Positions 34,709-45,071 of a stretch of 64,000 nucleotides of DNA are shown piece by piece. The stretch is from Yersinia enterocolitica subsp. enterocolitica. GTDB taxonomy: Bacteria; Pseudomonadota; Gammaproteobacteria; Enterobacterales; Enterobacteriaceae. The position numbers were made by a program, and so were the translations under genes. The stretch spans positions 1,674,001 to 1,738,000 of the forward strand of contig NZ_LR590469.1 of the NCBI RefSeq assembly GCF_901472495.1. The letters are read 5' to 3'. The notes beneath the pieces are model-generated. The model had not been told where the DNA came from. It saw nothing but the letters and a program-made list of their open reading frames with translations, and did no database searches. The first letter of the stretch is position 1. Each line of letters starts with the position of its first letter.

Positions 34709-36271
34709 ATGGGTTCAAACAGTGCGTTCTCCCGCAATATTTTATCCAGACGTCATCTCGTTAAAAAAAGTGTCATCCTCGCGCTCTGTTTCTTTATTCT
34801 TTTTGCTGTTATTACGCTGTCATTACTTTATCGCAGTAGTGAGCGTAAATTAACATTGCAAAGTGACCATATTATCTCCTACTCGTCTCAGTTCCTGAGT
34901 GAACTCACAACGTCGATGTCTCAGCTTATCCCACTGAGTGCAAAAAATTGTGAACAGGCCAGTTCTGCGCTGCACTACCGCGCCGCATTTACGAATGGTG
35001 TTCGGGCTTTCTTATTGGTGCGGAATGATATCGCTTATTGTTCTTCGGCCACGGGCGAAATGAATGTACCTGTCAGCAAGCTATACCCTAAAATTAATGT
35101 CTCTCAACCATTAGATTTTAAAATTCAGCAAGGGACACCGATGATGCCAGGCAAACCGGTAATAGGTGTATGGTTACGCGAAGCGGGCCGCGGAAATACC
35201 GGCGTATTGGCAACACTAGAACTGACTTTACATCCCTACCTATTGCTGAATTATTCGAATAACCAGGTCAACGGCTTAGCTATCATTATTGATGAACTGG
35301 CGGTTACCACCTTTGACGCTAAAGTCATTCCTATCAGCCAGCTACCAACTCGCGATGCACGTGAGATCCAGCTCCCCGGCTACCCAATTAAGATATTGAT
35401 TTATCATACCAGCCTGACCGCAGATGATATCCGTATGACTTTGTTGGGCGGATTGTTACTAGCAGGCTTAGTCGGCATTCTGGCTTATTATATTTTAATT
35501 GCCAGCCAAAGTGCAGAAGCTGAAATCTTACGTGGTATTCGGCGTGGCGAGTTCTTTGTTGAATACCAGCCCGCATTTCGGTCAAATGACCGTTCCATCT
35601 CTGGATTAGAAGCACTTATCCGTTGGCAGCATCCTATTGAAGGACGTATTTCCCCCGATCTTTTCATTCCCTATGCGGAAGCTCAACATCTGATTCAGCC
35701 TCTTACCCGGCATTTATTTGAATTAATCACAAAAGACAGCAAATTAATGGCAGCTCATGTTCCAGCGGGAGTTAAATTAGCCTTTAATATTTCACCTGTT
35801 CACCTTACTGATGATAACTTCCGCAAAGATGTCACTCAGATGTTACAACAATTAAATACCGATGTATTCTCACCAGTATTCGAGATTACCGAACGGGGCA
35901 TGGTTGAAGAAGAATTGGCAATTGAGCAATTTGCCTGGTTGCGTTCTCAAGGGATACAAATCGCTGTTGATGATTTTGGTACCGGGCACAGTGCACTGAT
36001 TTATTTAGAACGTTTTACATTAGACTTTATTAAAATCGATCGTGGTTTTGTCAGTACTATCGGTATTAATACTGTCGCTGCACCGGTATTAGATGCTGTA
36101 TTAATGTTGGCGAACAAACTCAATATTGAAACCGTCGCAGAAGGTGTTGAAACCGAACAGCAACTCCAGTATTTAGCGCAACATGGGGTCAACTACCTGC
36201 AAGGATACCTACTCAGCAAGCCGCTATCTGTTGAGGATCTCGTCAAGTTTTGTAATAAAAAAACTTCGTAA
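34709..36271 (+). CDS. rtn: Cyclic-di-GMP phosphodiesterase Rtn (PdeN), CSS-motif type
   Basis: A 520-residue inner-membrane enzyme. One transmembrane helix at about 20-42, a periplasmic CSS domain with the eponymous Cys-Ser-Ser (IAYCSSATG) and a partner Cys (KNCEQA), a second helix at about 243-266, then a cytoplasmic EAL domain. EAL features are SGLEALIRW, FNISPVHL, FEITERG, VDDFGTGHS, IKIDRGFV and ETVAEGVE, so it should hydrolyse c-di-GMP; the redox state of the CSS pair controls such enzymes. Same place as E. coli rtn, between mepS and yejA. Confidence 0.94.
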   Translation: MGSNSAFSRNILSRRHLVKKSVILALCFFILFAVITLSLLYRSSERKLTLQSDHIISYSSQFLSELTTSMSQLIPLSAKNCEQASSALHYRAAFTNGVRAFLLVRNDIAYCSSATGEMNVPVSKLYPKINVSQPLDFKIQQGTPMMPGKPVIGVWLREAGRGNTGVLATLELTLHPYLLLNYSNNQVNGLAIIIDELAVTTFDAKVIPISQLPTRDAREIQLPGYPIKILIYHTSLTADDIRMTLLGGLLLAGLVGILAYYILIASQSAEAEILRGIRRGEFFVEYQPAFRSNDRSISGLEALIRWQHPIEGRISPDLFIPYAEAQHLIQPLTRHLFELITKDSKLMAAHVPAGVKLAFNISPVHLTDDNFRKDVTQMLQQLNTDVFSPVFEITERGMVEEELAIEQFAWLRSQGIQIAVDDFGTGHSALIYLERFTLDFIKIDRGFVSTIGINTVAAPVLDAVLMLANKLNIETVAEGVETEQQLQYLAQHGVNYLQGYLLSKPLSVEDLVKFCNKKTS

Positions 36272-36369
36272 CAAAAACTCATTGGCTTAATGTTTGCTTT
36301 ACCCTTGTAAACTGGTAATTTCATTTGAGATTATTAATACGAAAATAACAGCAGGAGATCACTACCAAT

Positions 36370-38178
36370 ATGTTGTTACGCCTATTTGCTGCCTTGGCGC
36401 TATCAGCCCTGAGTTTTGGTCTGCAAGCTGAAACTATTAAAGAAGGTAGCTCTTTTGCCATATTGGGCGAACCTAAGTACTCATCAGATTTTAGCCATTT
36501 TGATTATGTCAATCCAGCGGCCCCTAAAGGCGGAGATATCACGCTCTCTGCAATTGGCACCTTTGATAACTTCAACCGCTATGCACTGCGTGGCAACCCG
36601 GCTGTGCGCACTGAGCGTCTATATGATTCGCTGTTTAGTACCTCAGACGATGAAATTGGTAGCTATTACCCATTAATTGCCGAGTCAGCGCGTTTTGCTC
36701 CCGACTTTCACTGGATTGAAGTTGATATCAATCCTCGCGCCCGTTTTCATGATGGCAAGCCCATTACTGCCCAAGATGTGGCATTCACTTTCAATAAATT
36801 CATGACCGAAGGTGTGCCGCAATTTCGTATCGTTTATAAGGGCGTACAGGTAAAAGCCATTTCGCGTCTCACCGTGCGTTTTGAATTCCCGGAACCCAAT
36901 AAAGATAAGATGTTGGGCCTATTTGGTTTACCTGTAATGCCTGAGCATTTCTGGAAAGATCATAAACTCAGTGACCCACTGAGTCAGCCGCCGGTCAGCA
37001 GTGGTCCCTATCGTATTGGCAAATATAAGATGGGCCAATTTATTACCTATGAGCGAGTCAGAGACTACTGGGCAGCCAACTTGCCAGTCAATCGCGGGCA
37101 ATATAATTTTGACACCATCCGTTATGATTATTATTTAGACGATAAAGTCGCATTGGAAGCTTTTAAAGCCGGTGCTTTTGATTTCCGTGAAGAAACTTCG
37201 CCCAAGAGTTGGGCTACCCAATATGTAGGCGGTAACTTTGCGAAAAACACTATCGTCAAGCAAGATATCCTTGATAACTCGGCTCAAAATACCCGCTGGC
37301 TGGCGTTTAATGTCCAGCGCCCTATTTTTAGCGATCGGCGAGTGCGTGAAGCACTGACATTGGCATTTGATTTTGACTGGATGAATAAAGCATTTTATTT
37401 CGACAGTTATCAACGCACTAATAGCTTCTTCCAGAACACAGAATATGCGGCTAAAGGTTATCCTGACAGCGCCGAATTAGCCTGGCTGGCACCGCTAAAG
37501 GGCAAAATTCCACCGGAAGTATTCACTCAAATTTACCAGCCGCCACACACTGACGGCACCGGTAACGCACGCGATAATCTATTAAAAGCGCGGGAATTAT
37601 TGAGTGAAGCGGGCTGGGAAATCAAAAATCAGCAATTAGTGAACCGTAAAACTGGTAAACCTTTTGTCTTTGAGTTGTTGTTGCTCAGCGGCAGTAATTT
37701 CCAATATGTTCAGCCGTTTAAGCATAACTTGCAGCGTTTGGGCATAACGATGAATATCCGCGAAGTGGACAGTTCCCAGTTTGTTAACCGCCTGCGCAGC
37801 CGAGATTACGATATGATCCCCACGGTTTACACGGCGTTCCCTTACCCTAGCCCGAATCTGCAAATCTTGTGGAGCTCGGCTTATATTGATTCCAGTTATA
37901 ACGCTTCGGGTATTCAAGATCCGGCCATCGACCAATTGATTGAACAGATTATTAAACATCAGGAACAGCCGGAGGCACTGTTATCTCTGGGTCGCGCTCT
38001 GGATCGCGTGTTGACCTGGAACTACTTGATGATCCCGATGTGGTATTCCAACCACGCTCGCTTTGCTTATTGGGATAAGTTCTCGATGCCCGCAGACAGA
38101 CCCACTTATTCGCTCGGCTTTGATAGCTGGTGGTTTGATGTCAACAAGGCAGCTCGCCTGCCAACAGAACGTCATTAG
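36370..38178 (+). CDS. yejA: Periplasmic peptide-binding protein YejA
   Basis: A 602-residue SBP family 5 protein with a signal peptide (residues 1-20, ending LQA). It delivers oligopeptides to YejBEF; in enteric bacteria this transporter takes up microcin C and other antimicrobial peptides. Conserved runs are DFSHFDYVNPAAPKGGDI and SSGPYRIGKYK. GGAGA lies 9-13 bases before the ATG. First gene of yejABEF. Confidence 0.94.
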   Translation: MLLRLFAALALSALSFGLQAETIKEGSSFAILGEPKYSSDFSHFDYVNPAAPKGGDITLSAIGTFDNFNRYALRGNPAVRTERLYDSLFSTSDDEIGSYYPLIAESARFAPDFHWIEVDINPRARFHDGKPITAQDVAFTFNKFMTEGVPQFRIVYKGVQVKAISRLTVRFEFPEPNKDKMLGLFGLPVMPEHFWKDHKLSDPLSQPPVSSGPYRIGKYKMGQFITYERVRDYWAANLPVNRGQYNFDTIRYDYYLDDKVALEAFKAGAFDFREETSPKSWATQYVGGNFAKNTIVKQDILDNSAQNTRWLAFNVQRPIFSDRRVREALTLAFDFDWMNKAFYFDSYQRTNSFFQNTEYAAKGYPDSAELAWLAPLKGKIPPEVFTQIYQPPHTDGTGNARDNLLKARELLSEAGWEIKNQQLVNRKTGKPFVFELLLLSGSNFQYVQPFKHNLQRLGITMNIREVDSSQFVNRLRSRDYDMIPTVYTAFPYPSPNLQILWSSAYIDSSYNASGIQDPAIDQLIEQIIKHQEQPEALLSLGRALDRVLTWNYLMIPMWYSNHARFAYWDKFSMPADRPTYSLGFDSWWFDVNKAARLPTERH

Positions 38179-38187
38179 GGGGCGATT

Positions 38188-39288
38188 GTGGGCGCATATC
38201 TGCTACGGCGACTATTGCTGGTTATCCCCACTCTGTGGGCGATTATTACTATTAACTTTTTTATTGTACAAATAGCCCCCGGTGGCCCGGTTGATCAGGC
38301 GATTGCCAATATCGAACTGGGCCATTCGAGCGGATATAGCGCCGGTGGCGGCGATAGCGGATTAGGTGGCGCTAAGGTTGGCCTGAATGCCGCACAAGTT
38401 GGCGATAGCAACTATCGCGGCTCACGCGGATTAGACCCGGAAGTTATTGCCGAGATCAAACAGCGCTTTGGCTTTGATAAACCGCTGCATCAGCGCTATT
38501 TCGAGATGCTTTGGAGCTATGTACGTTTTGATTTTGGTGACAGCCTATTCCGCGGTGAATCCGTTATGTCATTGATTAAACATAGCCTGCCGGTATCTAT
38601 CTCGCTGGGGTTATGGAGCACACTGATTATCTATCTGGTTTCAATTCCTTTGGGAATTAAAAAGGCGGTGCGTAGTGGCTCGGCTTTTGATACCTGGAGC
38701 AGTACCTTAATCATTATCGGCTATGCTATCCCTTCGTTTTTATTCGCTATTTTATTGATTGTGTTGTTTTCCGGCGGCAGTTATTTCGATCTGTTCCCGT
38801 TACGAGGACTGGTGTCCAGCAACTGGGATACCCTGCCGTGGTACGGCAAAATAACCGACTACTTGTGGCACATCACATTACCGGTTCTGGCCACCGTGAT
38901 TGGCGGTTTTGCCACACTGACCATGCTGACCAAAAACTCGTTTTTGGACGAAATTCGTAAACAATATGTGGTTACTGCTCGCGCTAAAGGTTTACCCGAA
39001 GAAAAAATCCTTTATCGGCATGTGTTCCGCAATGCCATGCTGCTGGTGATTGCTGGCTTCCCTGCCACTTTCATTAGCATGTTTTTTACTGGGTCATTAT
39101 TGATAGAAGTGATGTTTTCACTGAATGGCTTAGGGCTACTGGGCTATGAAGCTACTTTACAACGCGATTATCCGGTGATGTTTGGCACTCTTTATATTTT
39201 CACTCTGATTGGTTTATTGCTGAATATCCTCAGCGATATCACTTATACCCTGGTTGACCCACGGATTGATTTTGAGGGCCGCCAATGA
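38188..39288 (+). CDS. yejB: Peptide ABC transporter permease YejB
   Basis: A 366-residue OppB-type permease starting with GTG, 9 bp after yejA. N terminus LLRRLLLVIPTLWAIITIN is as in E. coli. The EAA coupling motif is YVVTARAKGLPEEKIL. Between the first helix and the main domain is a Gly/Ser-rich insertion typical of YejB. Confidence 0.94.
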   Translation: MGAYLLRRLLLVIPTLWAIITINFFIVQIAPGGPVDQAIANIELGHSSGYSAGGGDSGLGGAKVGLNAAQVGDSNYRGSRGLDPEVIAEIKQRFGFDKPLHQRYFEMLWSYVRFDFGDSLFRGESVMSLIKHSLPVSISLGLWSTLIIYLVSIPLGIKKAVRSGSAFDTWSSTLIIIGYAIPSFLFAILLIVLFSGGSYFDLFPLRGLVSSNWDTLPWYGKITDYLWHITLPVLATVIGGFATLTMLTKNSFLDEIRKQYVVTARAKGLPEEKILYRHVFRNAMLLVIAGFPATFISMFFTGSLLIEVMFSLNGLGLLGYEATLQRDYPVMFGTLYIFTLIGLLLNILSDITYTLVDPRIDFEGRQ

Positions 39289-40313
39289 TCAAGCGACTAA
39301 GTGCAATTAATCAAGCCCGCTGGGCGCGGTTTCGCCAGAACCGCCGTGGCTATTGGTCACTGTGGATCTTTTTGACACTGTTTATTATTAGTTTGTTTGC
39401 CGAATTGATAGCCAACGACAAGCCGCTCTTGGTGAGCTATCAGGGTAAATTCTACATGCCCTTTATGGTCAACTACACCGAATCAACCTTTGGTGGCATT
39501 TTAACCACGGCAGCGGATTACCAAGATCCGTATGTCATTGGCCGGATTAAAGATAATGGCTGGGCCATCTGGGCCCCCATCCGCTTTAGCAACAACACCA
39601 TTAATTTCGCCACCGACGTGCCTTTCCCCTCGCCACCGAGCCACACTAATTGGCTCGGTACTGACAGCACTGGCGGCGATGTGTTGGCCAAGATCATTTA
39701 CGGCTTCCGTATCTCACTGTTATTTGGCCTGACATTAACCCTGCTCTCCAGTGTGATTGGGATTTGTGCTGGGGCAGTTCAGGGCTATTACGGCGGAAAA
39801 ATTGACTTGTTGGGGCAGCGATTTATTGAAGTCTGGTCTGGCATGCCAACCCTGTTTTTAATCATTTTACTGTCCAGCATAGTGCAGCCGAATTTCTGGT
39901 GGCTACTCGCCATTACCGTGATATTTGGCTGGATGGGGCTGGTTGGTGTAGTGCGGGCCGAGTTTCTGCGTACCCGAAATTATGACTATATCCGTGCTGC
40001 AAGGGCGATGGGAGTGCGCGATCGCGTGATTATGTCGCGACATATGCTGCCCAATGCCATGGTTGCCACTCTAACCTTTCTGCCCTTTATTTTGTGCGGC
40101 TCGATAACTACCCTGACCTCACTGGATTTCCTTGGCTTTGGCTTGCCAATGGGCTCGCCTTCACTCGGCGGGCTGTTATTAGAGGGTAAAAATAACCTTC
40201 AGGCTCCGTGGTTAGGAATAACGGCATTTCTGGTATTGGCGGTGCTGTTATCTCTGTTGATCTTTATCGGCGAAGCGGTGCGTGACGCCTTTGACCCAAG
40301 CAAGGTGTACTGA
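39285..40313 (+). CDS. yejE: Peptide ABC transporter permease YejE
   Basis: A 342-residue OppC-type permease that pairs with YejB; 4-bp overlap with yejB. Features: N-terminal RRGYWSLWIFLTLFIISL helix, GTDSTGGDVLAKIIYGFRIS, and the coupling motif YDYIRAARAMGVRDRVI. Confidence 0.94.
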   Translation: MIKRLSAINQARWARFRQNRRGYWSLWIFLTLFIISLFAELIANDKPLLVSYQGKFYMPFMVNYTESTFGGILTTAADYQDPYVIGRIKDNGWAIWAPIRFSNNTINFATDVPFPSPPSHTNWLGTDSTGGDVLAKIIYGFRISLLFGLTLTLLSSVIGICAGAVQGYYGGKIDLLGQRFIEVWSGMPTLFLIILLSSIVQPNFWWLLAITVIFGWMGLVGVVRAEFLRTRNYDYIRAARAMGVRDRVIMSRHMLPNAMVATLTFLPFILCGSITTLTSLDFLGFGLPMGSPSLGGLLLEGKNNLQAPWLGITAFLVLAVLLSLLIFIGEAVRDAFDPSKVY

Positions 40314-40314
40314 T

Positions 40315-41907
40315 ATGGCGACCTCCCCACTTCTGGATATTCAAAATCTCAGTATCGCCTTTCGCCAGGCAGGTGTTGAACACCAGGTCGTCAGCGAGTT
40401 GTCATTGCAAATAGATGCCGGTGAGACACTGGCTTTGGTCGGGGAGTCTGGTTCGGGTAAAAGTGTAACTGCCCTGTCGATATTGCGCCTGCTACCCTCA
40501 CCACCCGTGGTGTACCCCAGTGGCGATATTCTGTTTGCTGGTAAATCACTATTACATGCCGATGAACCGACATTACGCGGCATTCGTGGTGATCAGATTT
40601 CCATGATTTTCCAGGAACCGATGGTGTCATTAAACCCGCTGCACACCATTGAGAAGCAGCTATCTGAAGTACTGTCACTGCACCGCGGCATGCGCCAGGA
40701 AGCCGCCCGCACTGAGATTATTCAGTGCCTTGACCGGGTCGGTATTCGCAACGCCAAAGGCCGACTGGCTGATTTCCCACATCAGTTGTCCGGGGGGGAG
40801 CGCCAGCGCGTCATGATTGCTATGGCGGTTCTGACTAAGCCCAAATTACTGATTGCCGATGAACCAACGACGGCACTGGATGTTTCGGTGCAAGCCCAGA
40901 TTTTGAGTTTGCTGAAAGAGTTAAAGCAAGAGATGGGCATGAGTTTGCTGTTTATCACCCATAACCTGAATATCGTGCGCCGGCTGGCTGATAATGTGGC
41001 CGTGATGCGTGAGGGGCGCGTGGTTGAGCGCAATACTCGTCAGGCGCTGTTTAACTCACCACAGCATGCCTATACTCGCCAGTTATTGGATGCCGAACCA
41101 CAGGGCGAACCACTTCCACTCCAGGCGGGCCTGCAACCCTTACTTGAAGTCAAAGGGCTACAAGTGGCTTTCCCGATTAAACGTGGCTTGTTGCGCCGAA
41201 CTGTCTCGCATCATTATGCTTTGAAAGATCTCAGTTTTGCTTTAAGACCCGGTGAAAGCTTAGGTTTGGTGGGGGAATCCGGTTCAGGGAAAAGCACCAC
41301 CGGGCTGGCATTGCTGCGCTTATTGCCTTCCCAAGGTGAGATTTGGTTTGATGGTCAACCGTTGCATAATTTCTCGCCCAAACAGATGTTGCCTTATCGC
41401 AGCCGAATTCAAGTGGTGTTCCAGGACCCTTACTCAGCACTGAATCCACGCTTGAATATTCAGCAGATTATTGCTGAGGGGCTGGAAGTTCATCAGAAAC
41501 TCAGTGCGGCGCATCGCGAGCTGCGTGTGATTAAGGCGATGGAAGAAGTTGGATTGGATCCGGTGAGCCGCTATCGCTACCCAACGGAGTTCTCTGGTGG
41601 ACAGCGCCAGCGCATTGCTATTGCACGCGCATTAATCCTGCAACCTCAATTACTGATCCTCGACGAGCCTACGTCTTCTCTGGACAAATCGGTACAGGCA
41701 CAAATTCTGGCTTTGCTGAAATCCCTTCAGCAGCGCTACCAACTCAGTTACCTGTTTATTAGCCATGACTTACAAGTCGTACGATCACTGTGCCATCAAG
41801 TGATTGTGTTAAAACAGGGAGAGGTGGTGGAACAAGGGGACTGCCAGTCCATTTTTGCTGCGCCAAAACAGCAATATACCCAGCAATTATTGCAATTTGC
41901 TGACTAG
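40315..41907 (+). CDS. yejF: Peptide ABC transporter dual ATPase YejF
   Basis: A 530-residue fusion of OppD-like and OppF-like ATPases. Each half has Walker A (GESGSGKSV, GESGSGKST), signature (LSGGERQRV, FSGGQRQRI) and Walker B (LIADEP, LILDEP). ATG at 40315 follows the yejE stop by one base and matches the E. coli length; a frame opening at 40282 would overlap yejE. Confidence 0.95.
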   Translation: MATSPLLDIQNLSIAFRQAGVEHQVVSELSLQIDAGETLALVGESGSGKSVTALSILRLLPSPPVVYPSGDILFAGKSLLHADEPTLRGIRGDQISMIFQEPMVSLNPLHTIEKQLSEVLSLHRGMRQEAARTEIIQCLDRVGIRNAKGRLADFPHQLSGGERQRVMIAMAVLTKPKLLIADEPTTALDVSVQAQILSLLKELKQEMGMSLLFITHNLNIVRRLADNVAVMREGRVVERNTRQALFNSPQHAYTRQLLDAEPQGEPLPLQAGLQPLLEVKGLQVAFPIKRGLLRRTVSHHYALKDLSFALRPGESLGLVGESGSGKSTTGLALLRLLPSQGEIWFDGQPLHNFSPKQMLPYRSRIQVVFQDPYSALNPRLNIQQIIAEGLEVHQKLSAAHRELRVIKAMEEVGLDPVSRYRYPTEFSGGQRQRIAIARALILQPQLLILDEPTSSLDKSVQAQILALLKSLQQRYQLSYLFISHDLQVVRSLCHQVIVLKQGEVVEQGDCQSIFAAPKQQYTQQLLQFAD

Positions 41908-41978
41908 TTTGGCGCACAGCAGGAATCAGGGCATACGAAAACGCCAGCATAAATCACTGACGAAAGCTTAATCGCAAA

Positions 41979-42326
41979 TCAGAAAGGATAAAGCGCAGTC
42001 ATGGTCTCAGCAATAGCCACACCGACATCTTTCAGGCGGCACATGGTCGCACTTTCATCCTGACGATGAACAAACAGGCAAGGCTCGCCTTCCCATTCCA
42101 CAATGGCGGAGTCCACTTGTATCTCTTGTAGCGAGAGATGGAGCCGCTGCATGATAATCTGGGCATGTTTACCATCATGGCTCAGTAACTTAAGTCCCAT
42201 GAGATCATTGTTGCTATCGTCTATCGCGGCTAGTGGCATCGGTTCAACTTTGACGCCGATAAACCCAGATAACCAGCGGTAACTTTGCGGCAGACGATGT
42301 ACTACCGAAAGTTGGATATTATTCAC
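41979..42326 (-). CDS. yejG: YejG family protein
   Basis: A 115-residue soluble protein collinear with E. coli YejG (LQLSVVHRLPQSYRW-like start, WEGEPCLFVHRQDE, GVAIAE). Role unknown. Convergent with yejF and downstream of a 715-bp gap. Confidence 0.88.
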   Translation of the reverse strand: MNNIQLSVVHRLPQSYRWLSGFIGVKVEPMPLAAIDDSNNDLMGLKLLSHDGKHAQIIMQRLHLSLQEIQVDSAIVEWEGEPCLFVHRQDESATMCRLKDVGVAIAETMTALYPF

Positions 42327-42365
42327 GTATTTTTCCTAGTCAAAAATAAAATTCAAAAATCACAA

Positions 42366-42423
42366 AAGCACCACAATGACTCACACTCACTAAAGTTATA
42401 GCCGCTAAGTTGTCATTGTGCTT
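42366..42423. repeat. Inverted repeat upstream of yejG
   Basis: CACAATGAC (42372-42380) and GTCATTGTG (42412-42420) are perfect 9-bp arms about 46-94 bp before the yejG start. They could be an operator or a hairpin with a 31-base loop. Confidence 0.45.
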
Positions 42424-42499
42424 GGTTCAAACCTCACCAAAACACATTTTTGATAACAATTTAGAAACCAAAAATCTACAACGCCATTTTTTGTGCTGT

Positions 42500-42567
42500 T
42501 TTTAACCTTTGGTCAGTCCCCTTACCAAGCTTGAGACTGCCGGTTTGGGATTTAGATCCCATTTTTC
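42500..42567 (+). ncRNA. Possible small RNA ending in an intrinsic terminator
   Basis: Two successive hairpins, TTGGT / ACCAA (42509-42528) and GGGAT-TTAG-ATCCC (42547-42560), the second followed by ATTTTTC, stand alone in the 715-bp gap between bcr and yejG with no gene to terminate on the plus strand. No promoter was identified. The rest of 42327-43041 is AT-rich with nothing else I can name. Confidence 0.25.
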
Positions 42568-42992
42568 GTTATATTTATACCTTTATGGCGGCTATCTCAA
42601 CCATTTTTCTTGCAAACCCATTACCTAATACCAGCCAATATTTTACATTTAACGAACAATTCATCATCACACAAACCTAATAAAGTAGATTTAATTAATT
42701 GATAAATATATAAATTCACTGATATCAACTTCTCTCTTACGAGCAAGAATAACAGGTAAAAATAACGTTATAACAATTTCATCTTTTTTGATACATCGCT
42801 CAAAAAGTTAACAATATGGTGCCAGGCACAACTATGCAATAAATAATAATATGTATGCTTATTATATTGATTAAGCGTAAGAGTTTTGCCGTTTTTAGAG
42901 GCAAATAGAGTGATATTTAATGATATGAAAGGTAAAACAAGGAGGAGAAATAGACAGGACTGAAATTGACAAATTGGTTACAAATAATAAAC

Positions 42993-43025
42993 GTGAAGGG
43001 AGTCCCAAAGGCGTCTACCCTTCAC
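42993..43025 (-). terminator. Hairpin after bcr
   Basis: GTGAAGGG / CCCTTCAC arms around 17 bases, 17 bp after the bcr stop. No strong T-run follows, so it may be a Rho-assisted end. Confidence 0.45.
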
Positions 43026-43041
43026 ATTCTATTCAATAAGG

Positions 43042-44283
43042 CTATTTTACCGCGTTTTTATTCTGCGGACGGCTGGCATACAGATACAGCAGCATGGCGA
43101 CAATAATACAAAATGCCATTGAACTGACCATCGACCAGGCACTGCGGGAGGGGGCCATCGATAACAGCGTTCCCACTACCGCGCCAATACCAAAGCGCAA
43201 AGTACCGGCCAAAGAAGACGCCGTCCCAGCCATATGCGGGAAATCATCCAAAATGACTGCCATCGCATTTGAGGTAATCATCGCGATGCACCCGACATAA
43301 GCCGCTACCCCCAACACCAGCGCCCAGAATCCTAACCCGGTGGCACAGACCACCAATAGCCAGATCCCCATGACAAATTGAACTAACATACCAAAACGGA
43401 ACATCTTCAGTGCTCCGAAGCGGCGAACATTACGGCTGTTGATCAATGTCATCAAGAATAAAAAGACAATATTCAGCGCGAAGTAATAGCCGAAGTTTTG
43501 CGGAGAAACTCCATTTAAATCAATATAAACAAAAGGCCCGGCACTGAGGAATGAGAACATACCGGCAAATGAGAAACCGCTGGCCAACATGTAGCATAGT
43601 ACCCGCTTATGGCGGAATAACGTCGCGAAATTGCCAATAGTGGTGCGCAAGTGGAACCGCTGCCGTTTCTCTTTCGGCAAGCTCTCTTTAATAAATAGCG
43701 CGACCAGTATCGCCCCCACCAACGCAGCACCCGCCATGCTCCAGAAGATGGCGTGCCAGCTAAACCACACTAACAAGGCACCACCGATAATCGGTGCCAG
43801 CAGCGGCGCGATAGTCATCACCAAGACCACAAAAGACATCATTCGTGAGAAATCATCTTTGGTGAACATATCTCGCATCAATGCATTAATCACCACACTG
43901 GCAGCGGCGGCTGACAAACCATGCAGGAAGCGCAAATTAATCAGTTGCTCAACCGACTGCGCCATGGCACAAGCCATCCCCGCCAGAGCGAAGATAAGCG
44001 TACCCCAGAAGATAACCGGCTTACGCCCGATGCTATCAGCCATTGGCCCATAGAACATTTGCCCGATGGCGAACCCCAGTACATAGGCACTTAGTGTCAT
44101 CTGTACCGCACCACTTTCTACACCAAACTCCTGCGCAATGATGGGCATACTGGGCAGATACATATCAATAGCCAGAGGCATCAGCATTGATAGCAAGCCC
44201 AGGATAAAGATCAAGCCAACGTGGGATGTCCGGTTCTTTGCTTCATTTGGATTACTGGCATGCACGTTCGACCACTCCTTCAA
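43042..44283 (-). CDS. bcr: Multidrug efflux transporter Bcr (Bcr/CflA, MFS)
   Basis: A 413-residue drug:proton antiporter with 12 predicted spans; E. coli Bcr exports bicyclomycin, sulfonamides and cysteine. Motif A is GPMADSIGRKP, and PLAIDMYLPSMPII near the start is typical of DHA1 Bcr/CflA members. Same order and strand as in E. coli, beside rsuA. Confidence 0.93.
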   Translation of the reverse strand: MKEWSNVHASNPNEAKNRTSHVGLIFILGLLSMLMPLAIDMYLPSMPIIAQEFGVESGAVQMTLSAYVLGFAIGQMFYGPMADSIGRKPVIFWGTLIFALAGMACAMAQSVEQLINLRFLHGLSAAAASVVINALMRDMFTKDDFSRMMSFVVLVMTIAPLLAPIIGGALLVWFSWHAIFWSMAGAALVGAILVALFIKESLPKEKRQRFHLRTTIGNFATLFRHKRVLCYMLASGFSFAGMFSFLSAGPFVYIDLNGVSPQNFGYYFALNIVFLFLMTLINSRNVRRFGALKMFRFGMLVQFVMGIWLLVVCATGLGFWALVLGVAAYVGCIAMITSNAMAVILDDFPHMAGTASSLAGTLRFGIGAVVGTLLSMAPSRSAWSMVSSMAFCIIVAMLLYLYASRPQNKNAVK

Positions 44284-44363
44284 TAACCTACCAACCTACC
44301 GCGGGTAATATCAACGGCAAAACAGTGTGGAAACAAGGGCTCCACACAGCAATAGAACATCAA

Positions 44364-45071
44364 TTACAAATGGGGAGCGCCAACACTGGCGATTTCTTCA
44401 GGTGTCAGTGGGCGATACTCCCCAGGAGCCAAATCATCATCAAGTTTAATAGCGCCAATGCGCTCACGATGCAGTTCCAGCACGCGATTACCCACTGCCG
44501 CAAACATGCGTTTCACCTGATGGTAGCGCCCTTCACTGATGGTCAGCCGCACCAACTGTGGTTCGATAACCTCAAGCTGAGCCGGTTTAGTCAGAGACTT
44601 CTCATTATGCAACTGCACGCCGTCGGTAAACTGCTGCGCGGTATCATCAGCAATCGGCTGTTCCAGCGTCACCAAATAGGTCTTTTCACAATGATGGCGT
44701 GGTGAGGTAATGCGATGTGACCATTGACCATCATCGGTCATCAGCACCAATCCGGTGGTATCGATATCCAACCGCCCAGCGGCATGAAGTTTGTATGCTA
44801 CTGGTTCATCAAGGAAATACAGCACGGTCGGATGATCCGGGTCTTCTGTTGAACACACATAACCCTGCGGTTTGTTCAGCATAAAGTAACGTGGGCCAAC
44901 CGTTTGTTGTAATGGGTTGCCGTCAAATCTCACATCTTGTTCCGGTGTCAGCTTGATAGCACCACTTTTGACCACTTCGCCATCTATAGTGACGCGTTTT
45001 GCCCGCAGCTCGCGCGCAACTAACGCCCGGCTAACCCCTAATTGCTGAGATAAAAACTTGTCCAATCGCAT
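44364..45071 (-). CDS. rsuA: 16S rRNA pseudouridine(516) synthase RsuA
   Basis: A 235-residue enzyme: S4 RNA-binding domain (MRLDKFLSQQLGVSRALVARELR, residues 1-60) then the RsuA catalytic domain with Asp in the motif HAAGRLDIDTTGLVLMTDDG and ISEGRYHQVKRMFAAVG. Start at 45071 matches the E. coli N terminus; a longer frame to 45140 lacks support. Confidence 0.96.
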   Translation of the reverse strand: MRLDKFLSQQLGVSRALVARELRAKRVTIDGEVVKSGAIKLTPEQDVRFDGNPLQQTVGPRYFMLNKPQGYVCSTEDPDHPTVLYFLDEPVAYKLHAAGRLDIDTTGLVLMTDDGQWSHRITSPRHHCEKTYLVTLEQPIADDTAQQFTDGVQLHNEKSLTKPAQLEVIEPQLVRLTISEGRYHQVKRMFAAVGNRVLELHRERIGAIKLDDDLAPGEYRPLTPEEIASVGAPHL

